From Rhinolophus ferrumequinum (lineage: Eukaryota; Chordata; Mammalia; Chiroptera; Rhinolophidae): DNA of 64,000 nucleotides. The position numbers and the translations under genes are program-made. The DNA lies in the NCBI RefSeq assembly GCF_004115265.2, contig NC_046306.1, forward strand, positions 12,227,324 to 12,291,323. Direction: 5' to 3'. Each line of letters starts with the position of its first letter. The first letter of the stretch is position 1. Below, piece after piece: positions 21,366 through 38,547 of this stretch. The notes under the pieces are model-generated. The model was given only the letters and a program-made list of their open reading frames with translations. It made no database searches and was not told the DNA's origin.

Positions 21366-24300
21366 ATGGCCCTCTTCGGGGCCCTCTTCCTAGCGCTGCT
21401 GGCAGGCGCTTTCGCCGAGATCCCCGGCTGCAAGATCCGCATCACCTCCAAGGCGCTGGAGCTGGGTAAGGCGCGGGTGCGGGCAGGTGTGCGGGTGAGG
21501 GTGAGGTCAGCCCAGCAGTGGGCGCAGGAGCTGAGGGTCTCGCTGCTGCTTCAGTGAAGCAGGAGGGGCTGCGCTTTCTGGAGCAAGAGTTGGAGACCAT
21601 CACTATTCCGGACCTGCGGGGTAGAGAGGGCCAGTTCTTCTACAACATCTCTGAGTAAGTAGGGGGCCCCGGGGCGGGGTTTCGACGGTGGGGGCGGGGC
21701 TTAGGAAATACTGAAGGGAGACTGTTTCCGGAGACTGGATGGCCGAGTGAAATGGGGGCGTGGCCAAATCAATGGGGCCGGACTTAAGAAACGGGATGGG
21801 GCCGAGAAGATGAAGGCCAAGTTTACCAACCGAGGCAGGACCAAACAAATGGGCGTGGCCTAGGAAATATAGGCGGGACCAAGAAAAGAAGCAGAAGCCG
21901 TGGAATTGAGGCGTGGCCAAAGAGCACGAGAGAGGCGGATTGAAGAAATTTACCAATGGATGAGAGTGGGGTCTATGGCACTCGGGTGGAGCTAATGGGA
22001 GCGGCCCTGGGAACAGATAAAAGCCTGTGGTTTAGGACGGAGGGGACCGGTGGGGCGCAGCTTAGGTAATGGAGACAAAATCAAAGGGCTCGGTTAAGGT
22101 TAAAAGACCAGGTCTTGTAACCCCAGGGTGTGAGGGTGAAGGGAGTGCAAGGAACAAGACTTCTAAGAGAAGAGGTGAAGCTCACTTTTAACACCTGGGT
22201 CAGTAGAAGCTCATCTCCAAGCCACCCTAGTCCAAGTGGAGCCACCCAAGTCCAAGGTGGGCACTTGAGGAGCAATGGAAGAATTCATTCCATCCACCCC
22301 ACCTTCCTGGACTGGAAGACGAGGGACTGAATTTCCTGTGGTTGGGTGGGGTCCCCTCTTCGTCCTGAATCTGACCCTGCGGCTTCCTGCAGGGTGAAGG
22401 TCACAGAGCTGCAGCTGACATCCTCTGAGCTCCATTTCCAGCCAAAGCAGGAGCTGGTACTACAAATCACCAATGCCTCTTTGGGGATACGTTTCCAGAG
22501 ACAGCTTCTCTACTGGTTCTTGTGAGGACCTGGCACTCTCAGGGGTGTAGCGGGTGGCTCGGGAGGGCTGGGGGTGCTTGGGGCTGTGGGCACTCCCTTA
22601 GCCTTTCTGAGTCTCAGTGTCTTCATATATACAATAGGAACGATCATACCCACTTCATGAGGGTTGTTAGGGGTTGGTCGAATGCCTAGTAAACTGTAGA
22701 AGTGAAGCCTTATTAAGAAGTATCACAATGTATGGGGGTGAGGAGACGGTCCATGGAGATTCAGTTAAACTCCAAGCTGGGGTGAACATTAACCCTAACC
22801 CTCTTTGGCAGCTATGATGGGGGCTATATCAACGCCTCCGCTGAGGGTGTATCCATCCGCATCGCTCTGCACCTCTCTCGAGATTCCACAGGCCGGATGA
22901 AAGTGTCCAATGTCTCCTGCCAGGCCTCTGTCTCCAGAATGCACGCAGCCTTTGGGGGAACCTTCAGGTAAGCCCCACCCCCATCCCCGGTGCACCCACT
23001 TTGAGCCCCACAGCTCATCTGCCTAGTGCAATGCAAAGTGCACAGGCTTGGGAGTCAGACCATCTGGGTCCAAATCTCAGGGCCACCATTTCATGGCTGT
23101 GTGATCTTGGGCAAGTCCCTGAAGCTCTGTGCCTTAATTTCCTCATTGGTCACATGGGGATGATAATAGACCCTATTTTATAAGATGTTGTAAGGCTTAT
23201 TTGTGTTAACATATGTAAAATATTTAGAACAGTACCTGGCATATATGGCTAGCCACTTAGATAAGAGTAACTAGAGAAGTGTGCAGTTGGGCCTGAACTG
23301 GGTTCTCAATAATTGGTAGCACTTACTAATAACAAAAATAATTACAATAGGTCTAGGTTTTGGGCTCAGAAGGGGACTTTGTACTTGCTCTGGAAGAGGG
23401 TGGGAAAGAGAAGGGTAGATTTATCATCTCATTTTGGTACACTCAATTTTTTACTTATTCAACCAAGTGTGTGCCAGTTCCTTGAGGATTCAGACAGGAA
23501 CTCAGAGCCTAGTTGGAGGGACAAAACATTTGACATTGAGGTCCTGAGAGAGGGACTAAGAAAATATCCTGGGTGTTCAGAGGGCAGTCGGGGGAGACTG
23601 CCTGAAAGAGGAAGCATCTGAGCCAGACGGAAGTATAGGACGGGGACACTGAGGGTGGACGGGTGGGCACATGGAGGTGGCGATGCCCAGAGCGGGTTTG
23701 AGGAATGGTGAGAAGATTCATTTGGCTCGCTGGGGGCTGGGATAGGAGAGGAAATCTTGAGAATAAAGCGAGAGGGGATTTGGCCCACATCATGGAAAAC
23801 CTCTATTAAAGAGCTGGTAATTGTGGTCAAAATCGAGGTATCCATCTCCACTGCCTCCCTCTCTCTGGTCACTGTGATCTCTCCTGGACCTGGATTGGGA
23901 TGAGGGCAGGGTATGGGCTCACCCAGCTATCCTCTCATCACAGGAGGGTGTATGAAATCCTCTCCACGTTCATCACCTCGGGGATGCGCTTCCTCCTCAA
24001 CCAGCAGGTATGGGCAGTGGCAGGTCTGGGGGACAGTGGGAGTGGGCCTGCCGTGTCTTTCAAAGGCCCTGACTCTGGCCCCCACCTCCCAGATCTGCCC
24101 CGTGCTCTTCCACGCAGGGATGGTGCTGCTCAACTCCCTCCTGGACACCGTGCCTGGTGAGTTGGCGCTGCAGGGTGGGGAGCTCTGGGCCAGGCCCTGG
24201 GGCTGGACTGGGGGTGAGGAGGCTGGAGACACAGCTGTCAGGCAGCGCCTCAGAGGAGGCCCCTTTCATGCCCTGCTGTGGAAGGGCTCTGGGTTCAAAT

Positions 24301-27300
24301 GTGGCCTCTGCCACCCATTTGCTGTGTGACCCAAGGCAAGTATTCACTTCTCTCTGGGACTTGGGTTTCTTGCTTGGCTGGCGTTCCTCCTGGGGTTCCT
24401 GTGAGGACTAACTGAGGGGCTGGTTGTCAAGGTCCCTTGACAACCTCCGGGGTTCCTGTGAGGACTGAGGGGCTGGTTGTCAAGGTCCTCGATATGTGTT
24501 TGCTGATCGCTGGGGTCCTATTTGTGTTCACCACTTGGCACTGAATAGGTACTTAATTATCATGAATTCCTTTTTCCTAAGCTGTGACCTCTGTTTGCTG
24601 TGGGGCAGAGATCATCACGCACCCCCCCCCCCCGCCCCACAGGGCATGGGCAGGGAAAACTAACGAAGGAAGGGAAGTTCTTTTGCCATCTTGTTCAGTG
24701 AGCTGATGAAACCCCAGCAGTAGTAGTAGTAATGACAGCTAACATTGTTGAGCACTTACTCCACATCAGGCACTAAGTGTTTTCCACATAAAACTAATTT
24801 GATCCTCATAACAACCATTTTATGGATGAGAAACTGAGGCCCAGAGAGCGTAAGCACCTTGCCCAGACTCATACAGCTTCAAGTGACTTGAGCCTCTCCC
24901 GGCAGTACGCAGTTCTGTGGACAATTACGTTGGCATTGACTACTCCCTCCTAAAGGATCCTGCCGTCTCTGCCAGCCATCTGGACATGGACTTCCGGGTG
25001 AGCTGCCCAGCTGGTGTGTGTGTCACCTCTGACCTAACTAGACTCCCTCCTTTTCCCCGGAATCACTGGTTTTGTCTTCCAAAAGCACAGCTCTCAGGAG
25101 ACCACTCCATTGCTCGGAAAGCTGTGGCCTCGTTGCCTGCAGAACTAGGCCTACCTCCTGGGTCTGGCATTTGAGGCTTGTTACTCTTGTTTGGCCCCAC
25201 CTTTCTAACTTCATCCTGTTCCTCTGCAGCTACTTTCCGAAATACGCCCCTAGCTTCCTACCTCAGGGCCTTTGCTCATGCACTGCCTTTCCCTGTCTCC
25301 CTGAAGGAGTTGGACATAGAGCTCTGTGCACATAACCTCATTCCATCCTCTCACAACCTAGGTGTCAGGTACTAACGTGATACCCATTTTAGAGATGTGG
25401 AGACTTGCTCAGAGAGGTGACACCACTTGCCCAAGGCCACACAGCACCTATGCTCCTCTCGTGGAGGGTAGCAGTTTCAGAGCTGACTCTGGAGCTAGAA
25501 TGCCTGAAATTCAGATCCTGGCTCTGCCACTTACTAGCTATGTGACCATAAGCAAGTGGCTTAACTTTTCTGTGTCTGTTTCCTAATATGTAAATGGAAA
25601 TAACACAGTAAGAAAACAAACCTCCTAAGATTAAAGGAGTTGGTCTGTGTAAAGAGCACAGAATTTCTACCATGTATATGTAAGCAGTAGCTACTATCTT
25701 TACTGCCACCTAGCTTTCAAGTTCCTCTCAAATGCCACCTCTACTTTGAACCCCTTCCTAAGCCTTCCTTCTCTGGTCTGATGGCTTTGCTGCTTCACAG
25801 CACTCCTTTTGATGCCTTCTAAGAAATGTGCTTGTGGGTCCCTCAAGGGCAGCCACTGGGTCTGACTCCCCACCATCCCCCACAATGCCTAGCGCAGGGC
25901 CTGGAGACATCTGGGTGCTGGGCCAGTCGGCCTTGGCCCTGAACCTAATCCCCGTACCCCAGGGGTCCTTCTTTCCTCTGGACCAGGGGAACTGGAGCCT
26001 GCTCAACCAGGCAGTGGAGCCCCAGCTGCTGGAGGAGGAGCGGATGGTGTACGTGGCCTTCTCTGAGTTCTTCTTCGACACTGCCCTGGAGAGTTACTTC
26101 CAGGCAGGGGCCCTGCAGCTGTTGCTGGTGGGGGATAAGGTATGCCAGGGCCAGTTTGTAGGGTGGGCAAGAGGGGGCCAGTGATGTAGCTCCTGATGAC
26201 CCTGCCTCACCCCCACCTCCCGTCCAGGTGCCCCGTGATCTGGACATGCTGCTGAGGGCCTCCTACTTTGGGAGCATTGTCCTGGTGAGTCTTATGGGAG
26301 GTAGGGACGTGGCCAGGAAGGGTGGGCACATGACCTGCAGGGGACCTGTGAAGTGTGCGGGGTGGGGGGGGGCCCCAGTGGTAGCCACGGAGTAGACGGA
26401 AGGCCTGGCCTCTGGCTTCTGGCCAAGTCCCCTCTCCTAGCCGAGCTTGTGGCCACATCTGTGAAGGGGCCTCGCTACTTCCTGTGCTGTCCTTCTCGAA
26501 GCCATGATGACAATGGGCTGAGCACCCAAGCTCTGCAAGTGGAGGAACTTTAAAACAATATATATACATATATATATACATTTTTTTCCCCTTATTTTCC
26601 CTAGTTTAATGCGGAGAGGGGTGGGAGTTTAAAATTTTAAAAGAACTATTTCAGTGTTCTCAGTTCCGTTTTGTAAATGATGGAGCTAGGATGTGAACCT
26701 GGATTTGAATCTGTGATTCCAGGTCACACTGGCATTGGATGCCCGTAGGTACTGGCCATACTGTACAACCTCACAGGGTTGTCATGAATATTAAATGAAC
26801 TAAGACACGTAAAGCAAAGGAACAGGACCTGGAACAGAGTACGTGCTCAGTAAACACCAGCTGCCATTATTATTGCCAGCATTATCATCATCAAACGTAC
26901 GGTCAAGCTTTGTTAACAGCATGGACTCCATGCCAGACTGCCTGGGTTTGAATCCCAGTTCTGCAACTGAATAACTACATAATCTTGGCCAAGTTACTAA
27001 ACCTCTCTGTGCCTCAATTTCCCCATCTCAAAAAGAATAACAATACCTGCCTCACATGGTTATGGTGAGAGTTAAATGAAGTGTTTGGTGAAGAGTAAGC
27101 ACTTGGTCAGTGTGTGGGAATTTCACAGGATTCGTACATTGCATCTGGAAGAACTAGCACAGCAGCTGAGAGACAGGAGCTATGGCAGGGGGCTGGGATA
27201 TGCAATGCAGACTGTCCCCGAGGAGTCGGGATTGGAGCTGGATCCTGACATACTGAGAATTAGGAAAGCAGAAAGAGAGGGAAGGAGACATTCTTATAAC

Positions 27301-29867
27301 AGGATGTCCCTTTGTGTGAACAAAGGCACAGAGACCGGACACAGTTCTGGAGGGTTTGTGAAGCCACAGCTGTTTTCTTATTTGTCACTCTGGGCTCCCA
27401 GAGGGCAGAGCCTGAGCCACCCCCTCCTCCCCGGGGGCTCCCCAGAGAACAAATCTGGGACTTGACCCTCCATCCTTGCTCCGTCTGCAGAGCCCAGCAG
27501 TGATTGACTCCCCGCTGAAGTTGGAGCTGCGGGTCACGGCACCACCTCGCTGTACCATCAAGCCGTCGGGCACCACCGTCTCCGTCACTGCCAGTGTCAT
27601 CATCGCCCTGGCCCCACCCAACCAGCCCGAGGTCCAGCTGTCCACCATGGTCATGGTGCGGGCACCAGAATGAGGCCGGCCAAGGGTTGGGGAGAAGTGG
27701 GCTGGGGACCTGCCTGGTCAATAACACACTGCCCCTCCCCACATTCTCGCAGGACGCCCGACTCAGCGCCAAGATGACGCTCCGGGGGAAGGCACTGCGC
27801 ATACAGCTGGACCTGCGCAAGTAGGCAGATGTCTGAACATCTTGGGCAAGCCCTTAACCTCTCCACACCTCAGTGTCTTCAGGATAATCACAGCTGCCCA
27901 CAAGAACTGGGGGGGGGGCTAAAATTCAGTCATAGCTACCAGCCACTGGAGAGCTGCGGTCTTTCTTTGTTAATGCATAAAAAGGGCTTTATTAAAGTGT
28001 GACTTCTCTGCACTCACAACCCAGAGGCGGGCAGAGCCGGTATTATCCCCAAACTGGCCCAGTAAGGTTAAGTGACATGCCCAGTCACACAACAGAGCCC
28101 AAGAACATGGGTTTGCGCAGAAACCTCAACACAACTCAGCTTGTGATCTTAAGACAAGTCATTTTATCTTTCTAAGCTTCATTGTCTTCGTGCGTTAAAC
28201 ATAGACAAAAGTAGCATCTACTTTCCAGGGCTGTGATGTCCAATGTGGTAGACACTAGCCACAGATGGCTATTTATGTTTCAATGAATTATAATTAAGTA
28301 GCTCCTCAGTTGTATTAACCACATTTCTGTAGCCACATGTAGCTTGTGGCTACGGCGTGGAGAGTACAGATACAGAACATTTTACAGAAAATTCTGTTGG
28401 GCAGCGCTGTTCTGAGAAAGGAGTTAAACGAATGTGAATGCAGGGCAGTGGTTAAGAGCCTCGATTCTGGAGGCAAGGCAGGTTCTGCCGTTTCCCAGCT
28501 GTGTGACCTTAGGCAAATTCCTTAACTTTTCCCAGGCCTCATCTATAAAGTACAGATTGTAATAGTGCCCACTTCTGGGGTTGTTATCAGGATCAAATCA
28601 GGTGGCACTGGAAAACATTTTCATATTTTAAACATGTTTAGTGTCTGGCAGGGAGTAAGCATTGTACGTTTTGTTAAATAAAAATAACACATGGAAAGCT
28701 ATCAGCAGAAGTCTAGGATGTAGGACGTGATCAATAAATTAAGTAGCAAAAAAGGAGACCTAAAGAGGGAGAAATGGCTCACCCCAGGATGCATACCTGG
28801 AGACCAGAACCCCCTGGAAAGGTGGATAGGTGTGACATCTAAGACTGAAACTCAGCCTCTGGTGGCTAGGCCTGGACGACAAGCGGGGGGAGCTTTCTGG
28901 ACTCATGCTCACTGGGTGCTTCTTTCTCTCCCACAGGTTCCGAATCTACTCGAACCAGTCTACGCTGGAGTCCCTGGCAGTGAGTTGGGAACGGTGGGTG
29001 GGCCGAGGCTGGGGTCCGGGTGAGCAGCTAAGGCAAACCCACCCCCTCATCACTGCCCTGACTCCACCCCTTCCCCCCAGCTGATCCCGCTGCAGGCCCC
29101 TCTGAAGACCATGCTGCAGATTGGGGTGATGCCCTTGCTCAATGGTAGGGTGGGGGTGTGAGGAGGGAGGGGGGAGGTGAGGGGAGCTGGGTGGGCCCAG
29201 ACTCAGCCAGCTGTTTCCACTTACAGAGCGGACCCGGCGTGGGGTGCAGATCCCACTCCCTGAGGGGATAGACTTTGTGCACGAGGTGGTGACGAACCAT
29301 GCGGTGAGTGGACATCATGGGGAAGGAGGGCAGAGCCTCCCCTCCGTCTGCAGGCCCACAGAGCCCTCCACCATCTGACCCAGCTCCTCCCTTATCCATT
29401 GCCTCCTCCCATTTTAACTTTACATCAGGCTCCTCTAGCCCTTTGCACGGGCTGTGCCCTTAACCGTGGGACCGTTCCCTGATTCCACCCCCAATCCTAC
29501 TCATCTTTCAGGTCGTAGCTAAGAGGTCACCTCCTTGAGGAAGCCCTCCTTGACCCCCACAGGCTGTGCTCCTGCAGCCTCTGTTTCAGCATCCTTCCCT
29601 GGGAGTTGTATGAACCAGTGCTGTTGGCTCTCCCACTAGATTGAAAATGCAAGGCCAAGGTCTCTCTATCTCTAAACTCTGTCCTCAGTGGGGGAATAAA
29701 TAGACTCCCTTCTCTGCCCCCCTGCACAGGGCTTCATCACCATCGGGGCGGACCTCCACTTTGCCAAAGGGCTTCGAGAGGTGATTGAGAAGAACCGGCC
29801 TGCCGTTCCCACAGACCCTGCGGCATCCAGTACCCCACCACCCTCCACGGCAGCGGCAGCTGTCTGA
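21366..29867 (+). CDS. PLTP: PLTP, phospholipid transfer protein
   Basis: This secreted lipid-transfer protein of the BPI/LBP/CETP fold moves phospholipids between lipoproteins and remodels HDL in plasma. Coding exons: 21366-21465, 21555-21654, 22393-22521, 22812-22967, 23944-24007, 24093-24156, 24906-24997, 25963-26139, 26228-26284, 27491-27655, 27753-27820, 28937-28979, 29081-29144, 29227-29303 and 29730-29867. Together they give 497 residues (human 493). A signal peptide (MALFGALFLALLAGAFA) precedes EIPGCKI. Six N-glycosylation sequons are kept (NIS, NAS, NAS, NVS, NWS, NQS), as are the cysteines in NVSCQAS and QQICPV. The C-terminus is a Thr/Pro/Ala-rich tail after EVIEKNRPA that is slightly longer than in human. 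The exon ending at 27655 has a weak donor (ATG/GTGCGG). Exon 2's 5' border was not settled. Confidence 0.97.
21655..22080. repeat. Degenerate GC-box-like tandem repeat in a PLTP intron
   Basis: A recurring unit reads roughly AAATGGGGCGTGGCCNA(G)GAAAT. Clear instances are GGGGCGGGGCTTAGGAAAT, GGGGGCGTGGCCAAATCAAT, GGGCGTGGCCTAGGAAATA, GGCGGGACCAAGAAAAG and AGGCGTGGCCAAAGAG. Units are diverged and unevenly spaced (about 25-45 bp). Confidence 0.55.
23030..23250 (+). repeat. MIR SINE in a PLTP intron
   Basis: Near-complete MIR: GGCTTGGGAGTCAGACCATC, TGTGTGATCTTGGGCAAGTC, TTATAAGATGTTGTAAGGCT, ACAGTACCTGGCATATATGG. Confidence 0.8.
24392..24488. repeat. Short tandem duplication around a perfect 11-bp inverted repeat
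   Basis: The unit GGGGTTCCTGTGAGGACT...CAAGGTCC occurs at 24392-24435 (44 bp) and again at 24449-24488 (40 bp, lacking 4 bases). The junction forms GGTTGTCAAGG-TC-CCTTGACAACC at 24422-24445, a perfect hairpin. It lies in the PLTP intron before the 24906 exon. Confidence 0.85.
24735..24890 (-). repeat. MIR SINE in a PLTP intron
   Basis: Antisense MIR: TTGTTGAGCACTTACTCCAC, TGATCCTCATAACAACCATT, ATGAGAAACTGAGGCCCAGA. It ends 15 bp before the PLTP exon starting at 24906. Confidence 0.75.
25170..25690. repeat. L2 and two MIR fragments in a PLTP intron
   Basis: An antisense L2 piece (CTCAGGGCCTTTGCTCATGC) lies at about 25170-25340. An antisense MIR (TTAGAGATGTGGAGACTTG ... CCCAAGGCCACACAGC) lies at about 25360-25450. 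A sense MIR (GCTCTGCCACTTACTAGC) lies at about 25480-25690. Confidence 0.65.
26640..27115. repeat. MIR cluster in a PLTP intron
   Basis: There are three MIR-type remnants. The clearest is on the plus strand at about 26915-27115 (ATGCCAGACTGCCTGGGTTT, TAAACCTCTCTGTGCCTCAA). An AT microsatellite precedes them at 26554-26580. Confidence 0.65.
28226..28410. mobile_element. hAT-type nonautonomous DNA transposon
   Basis: It starts CAGGGCTGTGATGTCCAATG and ends with the inverted counterpart TTGGGCAGCGCTG. The interior carries CTAGCCACAGATGGCTATTT and its inverse (CCACATGTAGCTTGTGGCTA). It lies in a PLTP intron. Confidence 0.6.
28440..28675 (+). repeat. MIR SINE in a PLTP intron
   Basis: Full MIR layout: CAGTGGTTAAGAGCCTCGAT, GCTGTGTGACCTTAGGCAAA, TTAACTTTTCCCAGGCCTCA, GTGTCTGGCAGGGAGTAAGC. 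Confidence 0.85.
29400..29700 (-). repeat. L2 fragment in the last PLTP intron
   Basis: Antisense L2 motifs: TCTAGCCCTTTGCACGGGCT, TCAGGTCGTAGCTAAGAGGT, CCTCCTTGAGGAAGCCCTCC. Confidence 0.6.
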
Positions 29868-30004
29868 GCAGTCAACCCCTACCCCCTGACAGCTGCATTC
29901 AGGACTCCACTGTCTCATCCCCTCCCTCACTCTGTCACAGCCTATATATTGTCCTTTCTAATCCCCAGTGCCACAGAGAAGACGGGGTTTTAAGCTGTAC
30001 CCAA

Positions 30005-30010
30005 TTTAAT
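30005..30010 (-). other. CTSA: Probable CTSA polyadenylation signal
   Basis: ATTAAA on the minus strand lies about 340 bp after the CTSA stop. No minus-strand AATAAA is seen between the stop and this point. This would place the CTSA 3' end near 29985, inside the PLTP 3' UTR. Confidence 0.5.
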
Positions 30011-30154
30011 TCCATAATCACAGTCAATCCAGCAATTACAGTCCGTCCAACCTCCCAGTGGGCTGTCCTGAGCTCTATTGTGTTCCTGGGGTGGCATCAG
30101 TGCATTAAGGGCATTCTTCAAGCAGGGAGGGGGCCGGGCCCCACCGCTGTCAGG

Positions 30155-30160
30155 AATAAA
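30155..30160 (+). other. PLTP: PLTP polyadenylation signal
   Basis: AATAAA lies 290 bp after the PLTP stop codon. Cleavage is expected near 30175, which is past the likely CTSA 3' end on the other strand. Confidence 0.7.
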
Positions 30161-30347
30161 GTGCTAACTTCCCCCAAGGCTGTCTATGTGAGGCACAGGG
30201 GCCTGCTGGAGGGGGAAAAGGGTGGGGAGCGGTCCTGGAGGCAGGGACCAGCCCCACAGGGACATTTTGCATCAAGGAGGACCTCCCTTCTAGTAGGAGA
30301 AGCTCGGAGGGGCTGGATCAGGCAGTGGGGGCTGGCCCCCGGGGTCC

Positions 30348-36278
<5,931 letters not shown>

Positions 36279-36653
36279 GTGTAGGCCGAGTCACGTGTAC
36301 TCCCACGTCACGTGACAGACTTCCTCCCGCCGCTCTCGGGTCTGCGCACCCGGGGGATGGAGGGGGCGGTGGCTGCAGCTGTCGGCGCCGGGTGAGGGAC
36401 AACGGGCCTCGCAGGTCATATCCTGGGCTCCCCCGATCAGATGACCCAGGTGTGGATGGCAAGGATACCCCCAGCCCCCGAGGCGGTCCCGTTCTAGGCA
36501 GGATGGCGAAGCAAGCGGCGCTAGGACCCCCGGGCAGAGCCTCGGGGAAGGGAGTCCAGGGGGAAATACCTTACATGGTGCCCCCGCGGTCACCTTCTGA
36601 GCCTGCAGCTCAAAATAGTCCCCGGAGTTGCGGGCCTGACTCGGGGAGGGGAA
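36279..36653. promoter_or_regulatory. Bidirectional CTSA/NEURL2 promoter with paired CLEAR sites
   Basis: Only 375 bp separate the two start codons, within a CpG-rich region that runs from about 35.7 to 37.4 kb. It has no TATA box. GTCACGTG at 36290-36297 and the perfect palindrome GTCACGTGAC at 36307-36316 fit the CLEAR element bound by TFEB/TFE3, which drives lysosomal genes including CTSA. Confidence 0.8.
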
Positions 36654-38322
36654 ATGGCTGCTGTCTTCGACCCTGTGGAACTGGGTGCGCCCTGGGGACC
36701 CGCGCGCCCCGAGCCCCCTCCCACCCGCTTCCACCGGGTGCACGGTGCCAACATCCGCGTGGACCCTTCCGGGACACGGGCCACACGCGTGGAGAGCTTC
36801 GCCCACGGCGTGTGCTTCAGTCGCGAGCCGCTGGCTCCAGGCCAGGTATTCCTGGTTGAGATCGAAGAGAAAGAGTTAGGCTGGTGCGGCCACCTACGCC
36901 TCGGCCTGACTGCGTTAGACCCCGCCAGTCTGGCCGCCGTGCCCGAGTTTTCGCTGCCCGACCTGGTCAGCCTCGGCCACACCTGGGTCTTCGCTATCAC
37001 GCGCCATCACAACCGCGTGCCCCGCGAGGGCCGCCCAGAGGCGGAGGCAGTGGCCCCCAGCCGACCCCCAGCCCTCCTGGTGGAACCGTATCTGTGCATT
37101 GAGCAGTTTCGCATTCCCCGCGACCGCCTGGTGGGCCGCAGTCGGCCGGGGCTCTACAGTCACCTGTTGGACCAGCTCTATGAGCTGAATGTGCTGCCTC
37201 CGACCGCGCGCCGTAGCCGCCTGGGCGTTCTCTTTTGCCCACGCCCGGACGGTACGGCCGACATGCACATTGTCATCAACGGCGAGGACATGGGCCCCAG
37301 CGCCCGGGGGCTGCCAGCCGCCCAGCCCCTCTACGCAGTGGTGGACGTGTTTGCCTCCACCAAGAGCGTGCGCCTGGTCCAGCTTGAGTATGGCTGTAGG
37401 TATCCCAACCCCTGGGCAGCGACCCCTCCTGGCCCACTGTGGGGACAGGAACTTGCTAGGCTCCCAAGCCGGGTAGCATGGCCTTGAGCTGCCCAGCGTT
37501 AATTTACAAGTTGGGGAATCTGACTTCAAATTCTGTCTCTGCTTGTGATCTTGGACAAGTCATTCCCTGGCTCTGGGCCTCAGCTTACCCATCTGTGAGT
37601 TTACCCTGGCTGTGATTGATTAGGATGCCCTCCAAGTTGCCTTCTGGTTTTTACAGTATTTTCTGTATTAACCTAAGTCAGGGATTCTAAGCTGATTTGA
37701 GACTCTGGGCCTCTTTGAGAATTGTGTGCTCTTTTAGTAGGTACCTGCTCATAAATTTGGGCATACCAATTTAAAGGTATCACAGACCCAAACTGAGTTT
37801 CTTAATCTTGAGACCTGATTCATTATAGCTCTAGTAAGCCCTTTATTTAGACCTCTGATCACATTTGATGAATTCAGTGAGCTAGAACCCACTCTGTGCC
37901 AGGCCTGCGCTGGAGGCTCAAGTTGCATAGCTAAATCAGACACTATGCCTGCCCCCAGAAGCTGCTAAGGGAGGGGCAAGGGAGTGCTGGGTGTTATAGA
38001 AAAAGGGCTGCAGCATTGGAAAAGTGTTGTGAAAGAGATGCTTATCTCTACCACATGAACAGCCCCATGAAGCAGGGGAGGCCCAGAGAGCGGAAGGGAA
38101 TGGCCCAAGTTAACAACAAAGTGGGGGACCCAGACCTAGATCTTCTGGGTCTCAGCCTCAGACCCACCCTCAGTTCAGTTTGCCTTTGACAGCCTTCTTT
38201 CCACAGTGCCGTCCCTGCAGACTCTGTGTCGCCTCGTGATCCAGAGAAGTGTGGTGCACCGGTTGGCCATTGATGGGCTCCACCTGCCCAAAGGACTCAA
38301 GGATTTCTGCAAGTATGAGTGA
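36654..38322 (+). CDS. NEURL2: NEURL2 (OZZ), neuralized E3 ligase adaptor
   Basis: NEURL2 is the substrate-recognition part of a Cullin-RING ubiquitin ligase in striated muscle, with membrane beta-catenin as a known target. Two coding exons, 36654-37395 and 38207-38322, join in phase (GGC T/TG CCG) to give 285 residues, the human length. The neuralized homology repeat covers about residues 20-245, beginning TRFHRVHGANIRVDPSGTRA and containing GHTWVFAITRHHNRVP. The C-terminal SOCS-type box is supplied by exon 2 (LPSLQTLCRLVIQRSVVHRL, ending DFCKYE). The start MAAVFDPVELG aligns with human MAAASEPVDSG. AATAAA at 38421-38426 is a polyadenylation signal. The 811-bp intron carries a MIR near its start (37.5-37.6 kb) and another near its end. 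Confidence 0.96.
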
Positions 38323-38547
38323 AGGCCTGCAGCCACCCTGGAGCAGGGCCCAGGAGCATGTCCTGGCCCCGGAGCTGTGGCTGGTCTGAAGCTGGCCATG
38401 TGCTGACAGCCAGGACCAGAAATAAAGACAGCTGGTGCTAATCATTGGAGGGTGTCCTTGCCCCTGAAGCCAGTGAGGAGCACTTTTAGAATCACTGTGG
38501 GTCAGCAGGTCAGAGCAAGAGAGAACAGTTTAGACATCACCTAGACC

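Noticed and set aside
22788-22802. Telomere-like TAACCCTAACCC
   Set aside because: Only two units, in the pyrimidine tract before a PLTP exon; no array.
25828-26184. Apparent start codon upstream of a PLTP exon
   Set aside because: The intron happens to be open in frame before 25963. The acceptor and homology fix the exon border.
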